From Phycisphaerae bacterium (GTDB lineage: Bacteria; Planctomycetota; Phycisphaerae; UBA1845; UTPLA1), in assembly GCA_016935885.1 (NCBI GenBank), contig JAFGQA010000069.1:1-20079 (forward strand): a stretch of 20,079 nucleotides of DNA, in the 5' to 3' direction. Position numbers and translations under genes: made by a program. Position 1 is the stretch's first letter; each line of letters begins with the position of its first letter. Below, one piece after another: positions 6,252 through 14,215 of this stretch. Below the pieces are notes generated by a model. It saw nothing but the letters and a program-made list of their open reading frames with translations. It had not been told where the DNA came from and ran no database searches.

Positions 6252-7682
6252 ATGACGCAGCTCACTCGGATTCGATTCCCGCACCTTGTCGTCCTAGCGA
6301 TTGTCCTGGGCTTCCTTTGCCCGAATCCCGTCGGGCTCAGGCCGGCGTCCGTCCACGCTGACGGACCTTACACACTCTTCAGCGGTGACGACGGACCCTC
6401 AGGCAAGATGAAGAAAAAGAAGAAGAAAAAGAAGGAAAAGGGGAAGAAGAAAGACAAAGGGAAAGACTCCAAGTCCAAGAAGAACATCATCCGCTGGGGA
6501 AAACGACGTAATGAGTCCAACAAGGAGTACGACAAACGCTACGCCAAACTGCTCAAGAGAATAAGGCAAGACAAAAAAGGCGACTTCAGCGGTGGGACTC
6601 TATTGAACGAGAGCGGCGAGCAAGTCCGCTTTTACACCAAAATGGGCCACCCGTTCATCTGTCGTTCCGACATCAGCACCGAGTTCACGGCCAACCTTGC
6701 CATGTATATGGAAATGCTCCATAGGGAGTACAGGGGTGCTTTCGCGAAAATCCTGACTGTGCCACCGAGCGTCAGTGGGAGGATTGAGGTCATTGTCTGG
6801 TCAGATCGCGCGAATTACGTCAGGAACGGAGGCTCGCCGAGCAGTGGTGGCTACTTCGATCCCTTTGTCCATCTTCGCAACGACCGCGGGCCCGCCTGGC
6901 CGGCGAGGCATTACCGTCTCGTACAATTCACCGACGGGGTCACCGATTTCAGCAGATGGCCCAAGGGAACGCTGAAGCACGAAGCAGCCCACATGGAACT
7001 GCAACTGCGTCTGGGCTTCACAACGTTCATGGGCGGGAGCATGGGCTTCCCCGTTGTTTGTCCGATCTGGTGGAACGAGGGAGTGGCGACGATCTTCGAG
7101 GACTGGGATTTCGACTTGACCCTTGAGGAGAACATCGCCGAGATCCCCAAGCGGGGCCGATATGCCCCGTTTATCCGCAGGATGCACGGCACGGAGGATT
7201 GGAAGGACTTCGACTGGGTTTGGATGATTGACCCGGCAACGTGGAACAGCGGCGTGGGAGGAACGGACCAGGTCTTCCTGAACTACTGTCAAGCGTGGTC
7301 ATTGGTGGCGTACATGTTCAACGGAGGAACCAAGGGTTGTAGGGACTTCCGGAAGATTTATGACCTCACGAAGCGAGTCGGCACGAACTCTCAACAGATG
7401 ACAGCCAACCGGCAAGTGGTGGAAAGCAGAGCTTGGCTAGAAGCCTTTCCCAAGGAAGACCGGGCGGAAATGGAGAAGAACTGGAGTGAATGGGTGGCCA
7501 AGAACATCAATCGAGACAGCCGCGTTCCGGATGAGGAGTATTGGCTCAGAGCGCGGATGATCAAACCTGACGTCGTAGACAAGCTTGAACGCTTCAGCAC
7601 CGAGGAGGAGAAGAAGGCGAACAGTGAGTGGGTCGAGAAGGAGTCGGAGAAGCGTAAAAACACGGCACGTATCGAGAAGTAG
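6252..7682 (+). CDS. Secreted HEXXH gluzincin-like metalloprotease
   Basis: This 476-residue protein has a signal peptide (hydrophobic about 10-23, likely cleavage after SVHA at 36). A lysine-dominated tract follows (about 52-78), then a domain with a zinc-peptidase signature. H243-E244-A-A-H247 sits in LKHEAAHMEL, and E276 in WWNEGVATIFED lies 29 residues downstream. That is the HEXXH...E spacing of gluzincins (MA clan, DUF1570-like). The expected role is metal-dependent proteolysis or peptide binding outside the cytoplasm; the substrate is unknown. The ATG at 6252 follows GGAG by 7 bases and begins the signal peptide, so the longer open frame from 6123 is rejected. The gene stands alone, with long gaps on both sides, and its GC content (near 53% in sampled lines) is below its neighbours. 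This suggests transfer or a distinct selective history. Fold class is fairly sure, activity less so. Confidence 0.72.
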   Translation: MTQLTRIRFPHLVVLAIVLGFLCPNPVGLRPASVHADGPYTLFSGDDGPSGKMKKKKKKKKEKGKKKDKGKDSKSKKNIIRWGKRRNESNKEYDKRYAKLLKRIRQDKKGDFSGGTLLNESGEQVRFYTKMGHPFICRSDISTEFTANLAMYMEMLHREYRGAFAKILTVPPSVSGRIEVIVWSDRANYVRNGGSPSSGGYFDPFVHLRNDRGPAWPARHYRLVQFTDGVTDFSRWPKGTLKHEAAHMELQLRLGFTTFMGGSMGFPVVCPIWWNEGVATIFEDWDFDLTLEENIAEIPKRGRYAPFIRRMHGTEDWKDFDWVWMIDPATWNSGVGGTDQVFLNYCQAWSLVAYMFNGGTKGCRDFRKIYDLTKRVGTNSQQMTANRQVVESRAWLEAFPKEDRAEMEKNWSEWVAKNINRDSRVPDEEYWLRARMIKPDVVDKLERFSTEEEKKANSEWVEKESEKRKNTARIEK

Positions 7683-8080
7683 GTCCCGTGGCTGCCATGC
7701 GGTGAGGTGGATTCATCATCCGATGGCACGCGGGTCTGGGCGGCGCAATAAAAGACCCCGCGTGTGTTTGTCCAGACTCGCGGGGCCCTTGAAAGGGGAC
7801 ACGACAGCTTCCATATGATTCTTATGCTTCGCGCCCAGTCGGAGTCAAGTGAATCCCATCGTTTCTTCGCAACCGTGACGAGGTGAACGATAACAATCAG
7901 GGCCTGCTCGGTTGATCAGGCCAAGTCTGGGTACGGTTGTGTCTGCGGGGTCGAGCTCGGATTCGGGGACTCGTCTTCGGTCTGGGGCGGCCCTTTCTTC
8001 TGAGCGCATCCCCACACGCTTGTGGCATCGCCATCCCCGGCCTTGGCCACACAGACCTTGGTGCTTGCGCCACACGATCT
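7683..8080. other. Gap between convergent genes
   Basis: These 398 bases hold no supported gene. They carry a terminator-like hairpin for the minus strand (7747-7785) and a second smaller hairpin, GGCCTG/CAGGCC at 7901-7906 and 7917-7922, with a 10-base loop and no T-tract. Short open frames here have no recognisable protein character. Confidence 0.5.
7747..7785 (-). terminator. Intrinsic-type terminator of the minus-strand cluster
   Basis: Read on the minus strand, CCCCGCG and CGCGGGG form a 7-bp all-GC stem (7756-7762 with 7779-7785) around a 16-base loop. The T-rich tail TCTTTTATT follows directly. On the plus strand the stem is not followed by T residues, so the polarity fits the minus-strand gene run ending at 8081, about 300 bases upstream. 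The loop is large for a terminator. Confidence 0.45.
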
Positions 8081-9610
8081 TCAAGGACGCATCGCAAGCC
8101 GGAATACCACGCCGGCGGGGACCAAGTCGTATTCCTCGGAGATCCACGGCCAGACATAGCCTGGAGCATCGCTACAGACAAATGCCGCGTGGCGTTGGGC
8201 GAAGGGCCTGGTTGCCTCAGGTGTTGGCGGAACGGCTGGGGGCACGGGCGTCGTGTCGTGGCCGGTGTTCAAGGTAACGTCGCGGTGGATTCCCTGGATG
8301 TCGCGGACATAGACCAACACGTTGTTGATAGACGTATCGGCGATCAGCAGGCCGTCGGGAGCAGCCTGGGCCAATGCCTCGCGGGCGAAGCGTTCAGCCC
8401 CGTTGTCACCGTTCTTTCGAGGACGAATGAAGTAAGCGTAACTGTCGCGGTACGGGATGTCGCGCGTGGCGCCGATCGAGATGTTCCATCGTTCCATCAG
8501 TTGTGGCGCGACCTCGTAAACGCCGAGCGGCACGGCGGCCAGCACGAGGCAAACGGCCTGACGCAACGGCGCGGAGGAGGCGACGCGCGGAATGGCAACG
8601 GCGACAAGGAGGGCGAACAACACGTAGCACGGCATGAAGAAGACGTACTGATCCGGCACGAGGTATCGAAAGGCAAAGACGAAGGCCACCACGAAGATGG
8701 CTGCCGCAACGGCGATGAACCAGCGCGTTCGGAGTTGCTTCCACCCCAGCCAAAGGCCCACCGGCGCGAGGAAGGCCAGCGGCGTGGGGAAGTTCAGGAC
8801 GAAGTACTGGATCGCCTTGAAGGTCTGTCGGGCGAAGGAGAAATCGTACACGAAGACCTTCTTGGCGCGGTGCGGCGGGCCAACGAGGGCCTCTTTGAAT
8901 GTCTGGACGATGGGCTCTCCGCCGGCTATGTCCGCGATGATCAGGGCCAGGTACGGCATGGTGCCACAGACGAAGGCGGCAATGAGGAGCGGCAGTTGTT
9001 TGGCGTGGAGACGTCCCGCACGGACGGCCCAGATGATGACCCCGATGTAAGCGGGGACGTGCAACAAGGCCAGCAGGTGGTTCGAGAGGTTAAGGCCGCA
9101 GATCAGACAGGCAAACGTGAGCCAGCGCACTCGCCGCCGGCTGAAGAACCGCTCCAACAGCCAAAGCTCCACCAGGAGGCCCAGGGCGTACAAACTGTAG
9201 ACCTCCGGGATGACGGCGTGCGTCCAGAATGTGTGGCTGACGGCGAGGAGGATGGTGCCAGAGACCGCCGCGGTCCGGGAGCCGGTCAGCACGAGCAGCA
9301 GATCCACGGCAAAGGCCAGGCAGGCTGCGCCACAGACGGCGGAAAACAGGTTGACGCGGAAGGCGAAATCACCCAGCGGCAGGACGGTGAATGCCTTGGC
9401 CAGGAGGATGTACAGCGGGTGGGCCAGGGCCAGCCCCAGATCCCCGGCGTAATCGCCGTGCCAGACGCGGAACTGAAACATGGCGCAGTCTTGCCAGAGG
9501 ACGCCGGGCGCGCAGGTCAGGCCGTACAACACGAGTCCCGACAGAAACACCGCCCCGACGAGGCCTTTGTGTCCTTGACTTGTCGGGTTGTGCGGCACCT
9601 GGCTGCTCAC
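8081..9610 (-). CDS. DUF2723-type polytopic membrane protein, putative glycosyltransferase
   Basis: This 509-residue protein has about ten hydrophobic helices up to residue 365, then a soluble C-terminal domain. The N-terminal layout fits DUF2723, a group with GT-C-like (protein O-mannosyltransferase-like) architecture. An acidic first loop holds D41 (GVLWQDCAMFQF). It is followed by ALAHPLYILLAK (H64-P65), LPLGDFAFRVNLFSAV, the IPEVYSLY motif (E136) and NLSNH. The likely role is transfer of a lipid-linked sugar on the outer face of the membrane; donor and acceptor cannot be told. The start is a GTG at 9610 with no clear ribosome binding site; no in-frame ATG lies before the first helix. It follows the acyl carrier protein gene by 92 bases and is the last gene of the minus-strand run. 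Confidence 0.75.
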   Translation of the reverse strand: MSSQVPHNPTSQGHKGLVGAVFLSGLVLYGLTCAPGVLWQDCAMFQFRVWHGDYAGDLGLALAHPLYILLAKAFTVLPLGDFAFRVNLFSAVCGAACLAFAVDLLLVLTGSRTAAVSGTILLAVSHTFWTHAVIPEVYSLYALGLLVELWLLERFFSRRRVRWLTFACLICGLNLSNHLLALLHVPAYIGVIIWAVRAGRLHAKQLPLLIAAFVCGTMPYLALIIADIAGGEPIVQTFKEALVGPPHRAKKVFVYDFSFARQTFKAIQYFVLNFPTPLAFLAPVGLWLGWKQLRTRWFIAVAAAIFVVAFVFAFRYLVPDQYVFFMPCYVLFALLVAVAIPRVASSAPLRQAVCLVLAAVPLGVYEVAPQLMERWNISIGATRDIPYRDSYAYFIRPRKNGDNGAERFAREALAQAAPDGLLIADTSINNVLVYVRDIQGIHRDVTLNTGHDTTPVPPAVPPTPEATRPFAQRHAAFVCSDAPGYVWPWISEEYDLVPAGVVFRLAMRP

Positions 9611-9702
9611 GTTGGGTATGGGTCGTCAGAAGCCTGCACGATACCTGATGTCTTGCAGGATGCCTAGACACCACGACCCGACGGCGTTCTGGCAACGTAT
9701 GT

Positions 9703-9957
9703 CTAGACCTCGACGCCGTGCTGGGCCAACAAGGCCTTCAGATGGGGGATTGACATGGAGTCGGGCAGGCTGTCCGCGGAAAGTGTGACGCCGAATTCCT
9801 GTTCGAGGGCGCTGATGAGGTTAATGTGGTTCAGCGAATCCCAGGTATCAACGGTCTCCGGCGACAAGTCGTCGGTCACCTGGCCCTCGGGGACATCGAG
9901 GATCGTGCTGACAATAGAACGGAACTTTTGGCTGTCTTCCATCGTTTGACCACGCAT
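9703..9957 (-). CDS. Acyl carrier protein
   Basis: This 84-residue acyl carrier protein has the phosphopantetheine motif TWDSLNHINL, with Ser41 as attachment site. The acidic helix after it (LISALEQEFGV) is typical of the family. It starts 7 bases after the FkbH-type gene stops, so the pair is almost certainly co-transcribed and probably co-functional: FkbH-type enzymes load acyl groups onto stand-alone carrier proteins. Two starts are possible, ATG at 9957 or ATG at 9942 (MEDSQKF). Neither has a strong ribosome binding site, and the shorter form fits the usual N-terminus. It is unlikely to be the housekeeping fatty-acid ACP, given the context and the absence of fab genes. Confidence 0.88.
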   Translation of the reverse strand: MRGQTMEDSQKFRSIVSTILDVPEGQVTDDLSPETVDTWDSLNHINLISALEQEFGVTLSADSLPDSMSIPHLKALLAQHGVEV

Positions 9958-9964
9958 CGCGGGC

Positions 9965-11809
9965 TCAGATCACGTTGATCTCAAACCAATCGGGCGGGGT
10001 GCAGTCCGCACCTTCCAATTCCCAGCACCAGCGTTCAGTATCACCTTCTGACTCGGCTCGGACGAAACCGCGGTTTCGATAAAACCCGGCAAACGGCTTG
10101 TTTTTGGCGGTAGCTTTGAACAGGCCGACCAGGCGTTTGCCCCCGGCCTCTCGAGCCTGCCCGGCTATCCAGCCCACAAACGTCTGCTCCACGGTCCTGC
10201 CAAGGACGCGGCAACTCATCAGGAAGATGTGCAGCGTCCACTCGTCGGAGGCACGCCGAACAACGGCCAATCCAACAATGCCATTGTCACCAAACCGATC
10301 CTCCAGGGCAAGCGTCAGGACCTTGTAGTCGTCGGCGGCCACGAAGCGGCGGATGTCATCCTCGCTGCACCGGAGAGTGTGCATGTTGAACTGATTTGTG
10401 CGGTTCGTCATCTGCGAGGCCCTCGCGACGTGGGCCGGGCAGTCTACCGAGAGCGTGATTCTCATCCCAAGCTGCCGGTAGAACGTCGGCAGGTCGGTCG
10501 TCGAGGATTGCAGCGCTTGGCGGCTGGCCTGGGCCTTGTATAGCTGGCCGCGCTTCTTGTCCTCCGCGGAGATGGCCCACTGATCAAAGCAGTCCAACGA
10601 CTCGATGACGGCGGCGTAGAGCGCGGGCTCCTCCGGCAGATGGATCGTCTCCACCTCGGGCAGCGACTGACGCATCAACTCGCATTCCACCGCGCTGTCA
10701 TCCACGAAGACGAAGCTGTCGAGCCCTAAGTTCAGATCGGCAGCCATCGCCCGAAGGTTATCGGGCTTATGATTCCAGTCGATCCGCATGGCCGCAAAGT
10801 GCTTGGCCCGAAGGACCATGTCGGGATGCTTCTCCAGCACCTCGTCGACACTGCCGGGCTCGTTCTTGCTGGCGATGCACAGGACGATGCCGCGGTTGTA
10901 CAACTCGAGCACTCGCCTCTGAAAGGCCACGTATGTATTGCCGGGGTAGTCATGCCCCAGGGCGATGCCGTCGACGCCGACGTCGCCGACCACGCCGCCC
11001 CAAAGCGTGTTGTCCGCATCGAGCACGAGGACCTTCTTCGATAAGCCGTACAGCGGCCGCATGTGTCGAATGAAGAAGCCCGCCAGCGGCCAGTAGTACT
11101 TGGAGGCGACGGCTATGCGGGCGTAGTAGGCCATCCGCCGATCGGTCCAAGCAAGCCGGCCGTGCCGGGCGACGAGCGCGTCGTAGTCCATCACGTAAAC
11201 GTTGTCGAGCGACGCCGCCAGGGATGCGAGCCCCTCGTTCGCCCGGTCGATGATCGTTGCCTGAGAGACGGCGGCCGCGCGATCGGCAATACCCAAGGAC
11301 GGCGATGCGGGCAGATCGTAGTTCTGGATCAGAATGTAAGCACTGGAGTGTGCCCGAAATGACCTTACCGCGGACTCCAGCCGCGCGAGCCACTTCTCCA
11401 CGAGATGGTCGGCATCCTTCTCACCCAAGGCATTGAATCCCTCGTAGACCGCCGGACACACGTCCTGTAATCGAACGGCCAGCAGCACGAGACCGGGTTG
11501 GAACAAAGCCAGTCCCGACGAGGGATTGATCAGCTCTTGGTCGAATTGGCCATAGGGCCCGACGTACGCGTCGATGGCGATGCCCGCCCGAAGCCCCTGC
11601 AATTCAAGGAACGGCCTGATGGGATCAAACGTGAAAGAAGACAGACAGCCGAGTCGAAGCGAGACCTTCTTCATCGCTTCGCGGAGGGCTGGAAACTGGT
11701 GTGAGGCCCTCGTGACGTTGATGATCGTCGGGCAGGCATCTACCTCGGCAAGGATTGCATTGGCCTGAGCCGGATTGAGAGGCTGATTGGATTGTCGTGA
11801 TTCATCCAT
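9965..11809 (-). CDS. FkbH-type HAD-IIIC protein
   Basis: This 614-residue, three-part protein is typical of FkbH-like enzymes. The N-terminal region (about 45-250) has the SGNH-like fold signature of these proteins. The HAD-IIIC domain carries D264-A-D266-N-T-L-W (motif I), S314 in ASKNEP (motif II), K348 in WNHKPDN and D370-D371 in FVFVDDSAVE. The C-terminal GNAT-like domain (about 445-600) includes MSCRVLGRTVEQ and a KN..FAGFYRNRGF ending. Known FkbH-family members convert 1,3-bisphosphoglycerate to a glyceryl group bound to an acyl carrier protein; the carrier gene follows 7 bases downstream. Here, in a glycan-type cluster, I infer that it supplies an acyl donor for sugar modification. 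There is no ribosome binding site before the ATG at 11809, because an inverted-repeat element ends 3 bases upstream. Confidence 0.88.
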   Translation of the reverse strand: MDESRQSNQPLNPAQANAILAEVDACPTIINVTRASHQFPALREAMKKVSLRLGCLSSFTFDPIRPFLELQGLRAGIAIDAYVGPYGQFDQELINPSSGLALFQPGLVLLAVRLQDVCPAVYEGFNALGEKDADHLVEKWLARLESAVRSFRAHSSAYILIQNYDLPASPSLGIADRAAAVSQATIIDRANEGLASLAASLDNVYVMDYDALVARHGRLAWTDRRMAYYARIAVASKYYWPLAGFFIRHMRPLYGLSKKVLVLDADNTLWGGVVGDVGVDGIALGHDYPGNTYVAFQRRVLELYNRGIVLCIASKNEPGSVDEVLEKHPDMVLRAKHFAAMRIDWNHKPDNLRAMAADLNLGLDSFVFVDDSAVECELMRQSLPEVETIHLPEEPALYAAVIESLDCFDQWAISAEDKKRGQLYKAQASRQALQSSTTDLPTFYRQLGMRITLSVDCPAHVARASQMTNRTNQFNMHTLRCSEDDIRRFVAADDYKVLTLALEDRFGDNGIVGLAVVRRASDEWTLHIFLMSCRVLGRTVEQTFVGWIAGQAREAGGKRLVGLFKATAKNKPFAGFYRNRGFVRAESEGDTERWCWELEGADCTPPDWFEINVI

Positions 11810-11812
11810 AAG

Positions 11813-11944
11813 CTAGTACGGCGTTTCACAAATAGAACGACTGTACGCTCTGCCGAGAATCCCTTCTCGGCACCGGCTTCAGGACCGAGAAGGGATTCTC
11901 AGTCCAGCAATCGTAGTCGCGTTTCCTGTGAAACGCGGTACGAG
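11813..11944. repeat. 132-bp nested inverted-repeat element between VOC and fkbH genes
   Basis: The outer arms, 11813-11830 and 11927-11944, match at 16 of 18 positions (GTTTCACA/TGTGAAAC ends inside). The inner arms, 11855-11870 (GAGAATCCCTTCTCGG) and 11885-11900, are a perfect 16-bp inverted repeat around a 14-base loop. The DNA between the arm pairs also pairs partly (GACT and ACG blocks). The element fills the whole gap: 1 base from the VOC stop codon and 3 bases from the fkbH start codon. CTA occurs at both borders (11813-11815 and 11946-11948), which could be a target duplication. It is either a MITE-like insertion or an intercistronic RNA switch or processing site. Confidence 0.75.
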
Positions 11945-11945
11945 T

Positions 11946-12365
11946 CTAATCGGCTCCACTCCCCGCTTCGAGCAACTCAATCATCAACCCCTGGCACATG
12001 ACGAAGGCCACACGGCGGCCGCCAAAGGCGATCGCCGGCTTCGGGGGTGAAAGCACAGCCACGCCAGCCTCTCGGAGCCGGGCAAGATCGGCGTCGAGGT
12101 CCTCAACCTCGTGACAAACCTGGTAGATGGCAATGCCCCGTTTGAGAATGGCATCCAGTGGCGACGGCTCTCCCGCAGGCTCCAGCAGCTCGATCCGCAG
12201 ATCACCGAGCCTGATGAACTGCCCGCGCACTTGCTGGTTCTCGTCGTGGAAGACCTCGGAATCGAGCACAGCCCCAAACAGGGACGCGAACCGCTCAGCC
12301 GCCGAACGGATGTCCTTGACCGCGACCCCAACATGATGAAACTTTCCCAACGCGCAGCCCTGCAT
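11946..12365 (-). CDS. VOC-fold protein, methylmalonyl-CoA-epimerase-like
   Basis: This 139-residue protein has two beta-alpha-beta-beta-beta modules of the vicinal-oxygen-chelate fold. The text is closest to methylmalonyl-CoA epimerases: FHHVGVAVKDI (H11), RIELLEPAGEPSPLDAIL (E59), GIAIYQVCHEVEDLDADL and FGGRRVAFVMCQGLMIELLE (E130). The position that is a metal-binding His in the second module of epimerases reads Gln82 (IYQV), so the metal site may be altered. The ATG at 12365 has AGGGA 8 bases upstream; the GTG at 12371 is an alternative. It starts about 20 bases after the acyltransferase fusion gene, so translation is probably coupled. The cluster suggests action on an acyl-carrier-bound or CoA-bound acid, but that is inference. 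Confidence 0.78.
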   Translation of the reverse strand: MQGCALGKFHHVGVAVKDIRSAAERFASLFGAVLDSEVFHDENQQVRGQFIRLGDLRIELLEPAGEPSPLDAILKRGIAIYQVCHEVEDLDADLARLREAGVAVLSPPKPAIAFGGRRVAFVMCQGLMIELLEAGSGAD

Positions 12366-12385
12366 GAGCACGTTCCCTTCAGTGT

Positions 12386-14026
12386 CTATTCGGCGGGCGG
12401 TGCAGCCACAGTATGCGCTCCGTCGCCCAATGATTCAGATGCACCATCCTCGGCGCGTTGACCATCGCCCTGATCGGCTGGACCCTCGGGCGAGATCGTG
12501 AACCGAAAGCAAGCAGACTGAAGCGATCGGAGTCGAAACTGGAATAGGCATTCACCACCGTACTTCGTGTAGAACGCGTACCCCTCCGGATTGTCGGTGA
12601 ACACGATGAACGACAAGAGCGGGACGGACCGCAGTTTCTCGAAGAAGATGTCGAGAAACGCCTTGCCCAGGCCGTGTCGGCGCCCCGAGGGCGCCACAAC
12701 GATCGAGAGCAGTTCGGCCTCGTCCTCCAGGCCCCGGGACAGGCGCTGCTTCCGAAACGCGCGGATCACGGCGAATGGACTAAGCCTGAACGTGCAGAAT
12801 CGCCAGGCGGCGAGCAACCGGGTCTTGCCGGAGCGATTGGCTCGCTCAAAGCCATGACGATCCAGGGTGCATCCAAGGAAGCCCACGACACGCCCGTCCA
12901 ACTCCGCCGCCCACAGCGACGCGTCAGGATTGGAGATCATCGCTCTGTAGTAGCGGTGAACGAATGCCCGCCCCAAATGCGTCGTCACACCTTCCTGAAA
13001 CGCCCCGTAGTGCAAATCCGTAACGCTTTCGATCGTACGCCAGTCGTTGGGATCCAGGATCTCCCTGACGCGGACACCAGTTGCCACGATCTCTTCGGCG
13101 GCCCTCTTGCGGAGTTCCCGGACGCCAGCCAACGCGAGCCTGGGACTCGGGCGGCGTGGCTTGCGCCAACCGATCTGGCGGCCCTGGTGGACGCCGCCGA
13201 TGTTGGCGAAGGCCGGCACGCTCCGTCTCAATTCAGTATTGGCATGAATGATGGCCGCGCGGCCCACTCGTACGCCCGGCATGATGCGGGCCATCATGCC
13301 GATGAACGCGTACTCCTCGATGATGACGGGAGCTTCGATGATGTGCTGCTGATCATGCGGCGCGATATGGGACATGCTGATAAGTTGTCCCGGATCGGAC
13401 GGCAACTCGATGGTGTTGCTGGCACTGTAAAAGTGCGCGTTGGCCGAAATGCCGACCATGTCGCCGATTTCGACGCCGCCGCGGCCGGCAATGTGCACGC
13501 CCGGCCCGACATGAACATAGTCACCGATCCTGATCCAGCCGTGTTGCGCTTGCCTACGCTCCCCGGCCGCCAGACGTGCGTTTGTGTCGATGTGGCAATG
13601 GGAGCCGATGGACACCGCTTTGGGCCCCCAGATTTCCACGTTCTGGTCTATGAACGTATCCTGACCCAAATAGCGGAGCTTCGCCTTCCAATAGCAGGCA
13701 CGCAGAAAGAAACCCACCGCGTTCCGGCTGAACACCCGCGCGACGGTCTCGAGCAGAGAGGATGTGATCGGCAACCACGCCAGAATGATCAGGATGATCT
13801 GTCCGAGGGCCATCAGGCACCGGACGATGGCAGCGACCAAAACCCACGGTGCGGAGTGACTGACGGTGTGCGGCTCGGCGGCGCGGCCCTGCAACGCGGC
13901 CAGTATGAAATCGGTTGAATAGACCAGCCACCCTCGTGAGGCCTCCGGTGGCTGTGGGATATACCACAACCGTTCCACGGCGGCCTGGTCTCCAGTCACG
14001 GTAGTGGTGCGCGCGTCTGTCACCAT
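12386..14026 (-). CDS. Fusion of left-handed beta-helix acyltransferase and GNAT domain
   Basis: This 546-residue fusion has a hydrophobic segment (about 61-87) that may anchor or tether it to the membrane. Hexapeptide-repeat sequence of the left-handed beta-helix type runs from about 122 to 275 (VEIWGPKAVSIGSHCHID; IRIGDYVHVGPGVHIAG; VEIGDMVGISANAHF; AFIGMMARIMPGVRVG). It resembles maltose/sugar O-acetyltransferases, with H174, H178 and H198 among candidate residues. A GNAT domain follows (about 318-510), with motif A in LLSIVVAPSGRRHGLGKAF (R449-R450-H-G-L-G). The tail is polar and disordered. The likely role is acyl transfer to a surface-glycan sugar. The ATG at 14026 has a GGGG stretch about 10 bases upstream; GTG at 14047 is an alternative. 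Which acyl donor each domain uses is unknown. Confidence 0.78.
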   Translation of the reverse strand: MVTDARTTTVTGDQAAVERLWYIPQPPEASRGWLVYSTDFILAALQGRAAEPHTVSHSAPWVLVAAIVRCLMALGQIILIILAWLPITSSLLETVARVFSRNAVGFFLRACYWKAKLRYLGQDTFIDQNVEIWGPKAVSIGSHCHIDTNARLAAGERRQAQHGWIRIGDYVHVGPGVHIAGRGGVEIGDMVGISANAHFYSASNTIELPSDPGQLISMSHIAPHDQQHIIEAPVIIEEYAFIGMMARIMPGVRVGRAAIIHANTELRRSVPAFANIGGVHQGRQIGWRKPRRPSPRLALAGVRELRKRAAEEIVATGVRVREILDPNDWRTIESVTDLHYGAFQEGVTTHLGRAFVHRYYRAMISNPDASLWAAELDGRVVGFLGCTLDRHGFERANRSGKTRLLAAWRFCTFRLSPFAVIRAFRKQRLSRGLEDEAELLSIVVAPSGRRHGLGKAFLDIFFEKLRSVPLLSFIVFTDNPEGYAFYTKYGGECLFQFRLRSLQSACFRFTISPEGPADQGDGQRAEDGASESLGDGAHTVAAPPAE

Positions 14027-14047
14027 GGCTGAGTACCCCAAAGGCAC

Positions 14048-14215
14048 TTGTCTTCGTCACACGCCGTCCGCTGAGCGGCTCCGCTCAACGGACCGGACTT
14101 CATACATCCGCCGCGTGGATCTGAGCGAAGCAGTACAATCTACAATTCGGCGCATCGCGTCATATCGATGCCTGATCCAGCGAATGCCCACTCCCATGTC
14201 GAGACGCTACCGCCA
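14048..14215. other. Intercistronic gap with a near-perfect hairpin
   Basis: This 168-base gap lies between the oxidoreductase gene and the acyltransferase fusion gene. It holds an 11-bp stem with one internal mismatch (14066-14077 with 14082-14093) around a GCTC loop, 40-67 bases before the fusion start. No T-tract follows on the minus strand. I see no well-formed promoter. Confidence 0.6.

Noticed and set aside
7937..9667. Long plus-strand open frame (576 codons) opposite the DUF2723 gene
   Set aside because: It is very rich in Gly, Arg, Glu, Asp and Gln, has no recognisable domain, and mirrors a GC-rich membrane-protein gene. This is a shadow of third-position GC bias.
11813..11944. CRISPR or IS element
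   Set aside because: There is no regularly spaced direct repeat and no transposase frame; the structure is a single nested palindrome.
12674..13918. Plus-strand open frame of 414 codons opposite the acyltransferase fusion
   Set aside because: There is no family resemblance, composition is biased to Asp, His, Arg and Gly, and it lies wholly antisense to a gene with clear domains.
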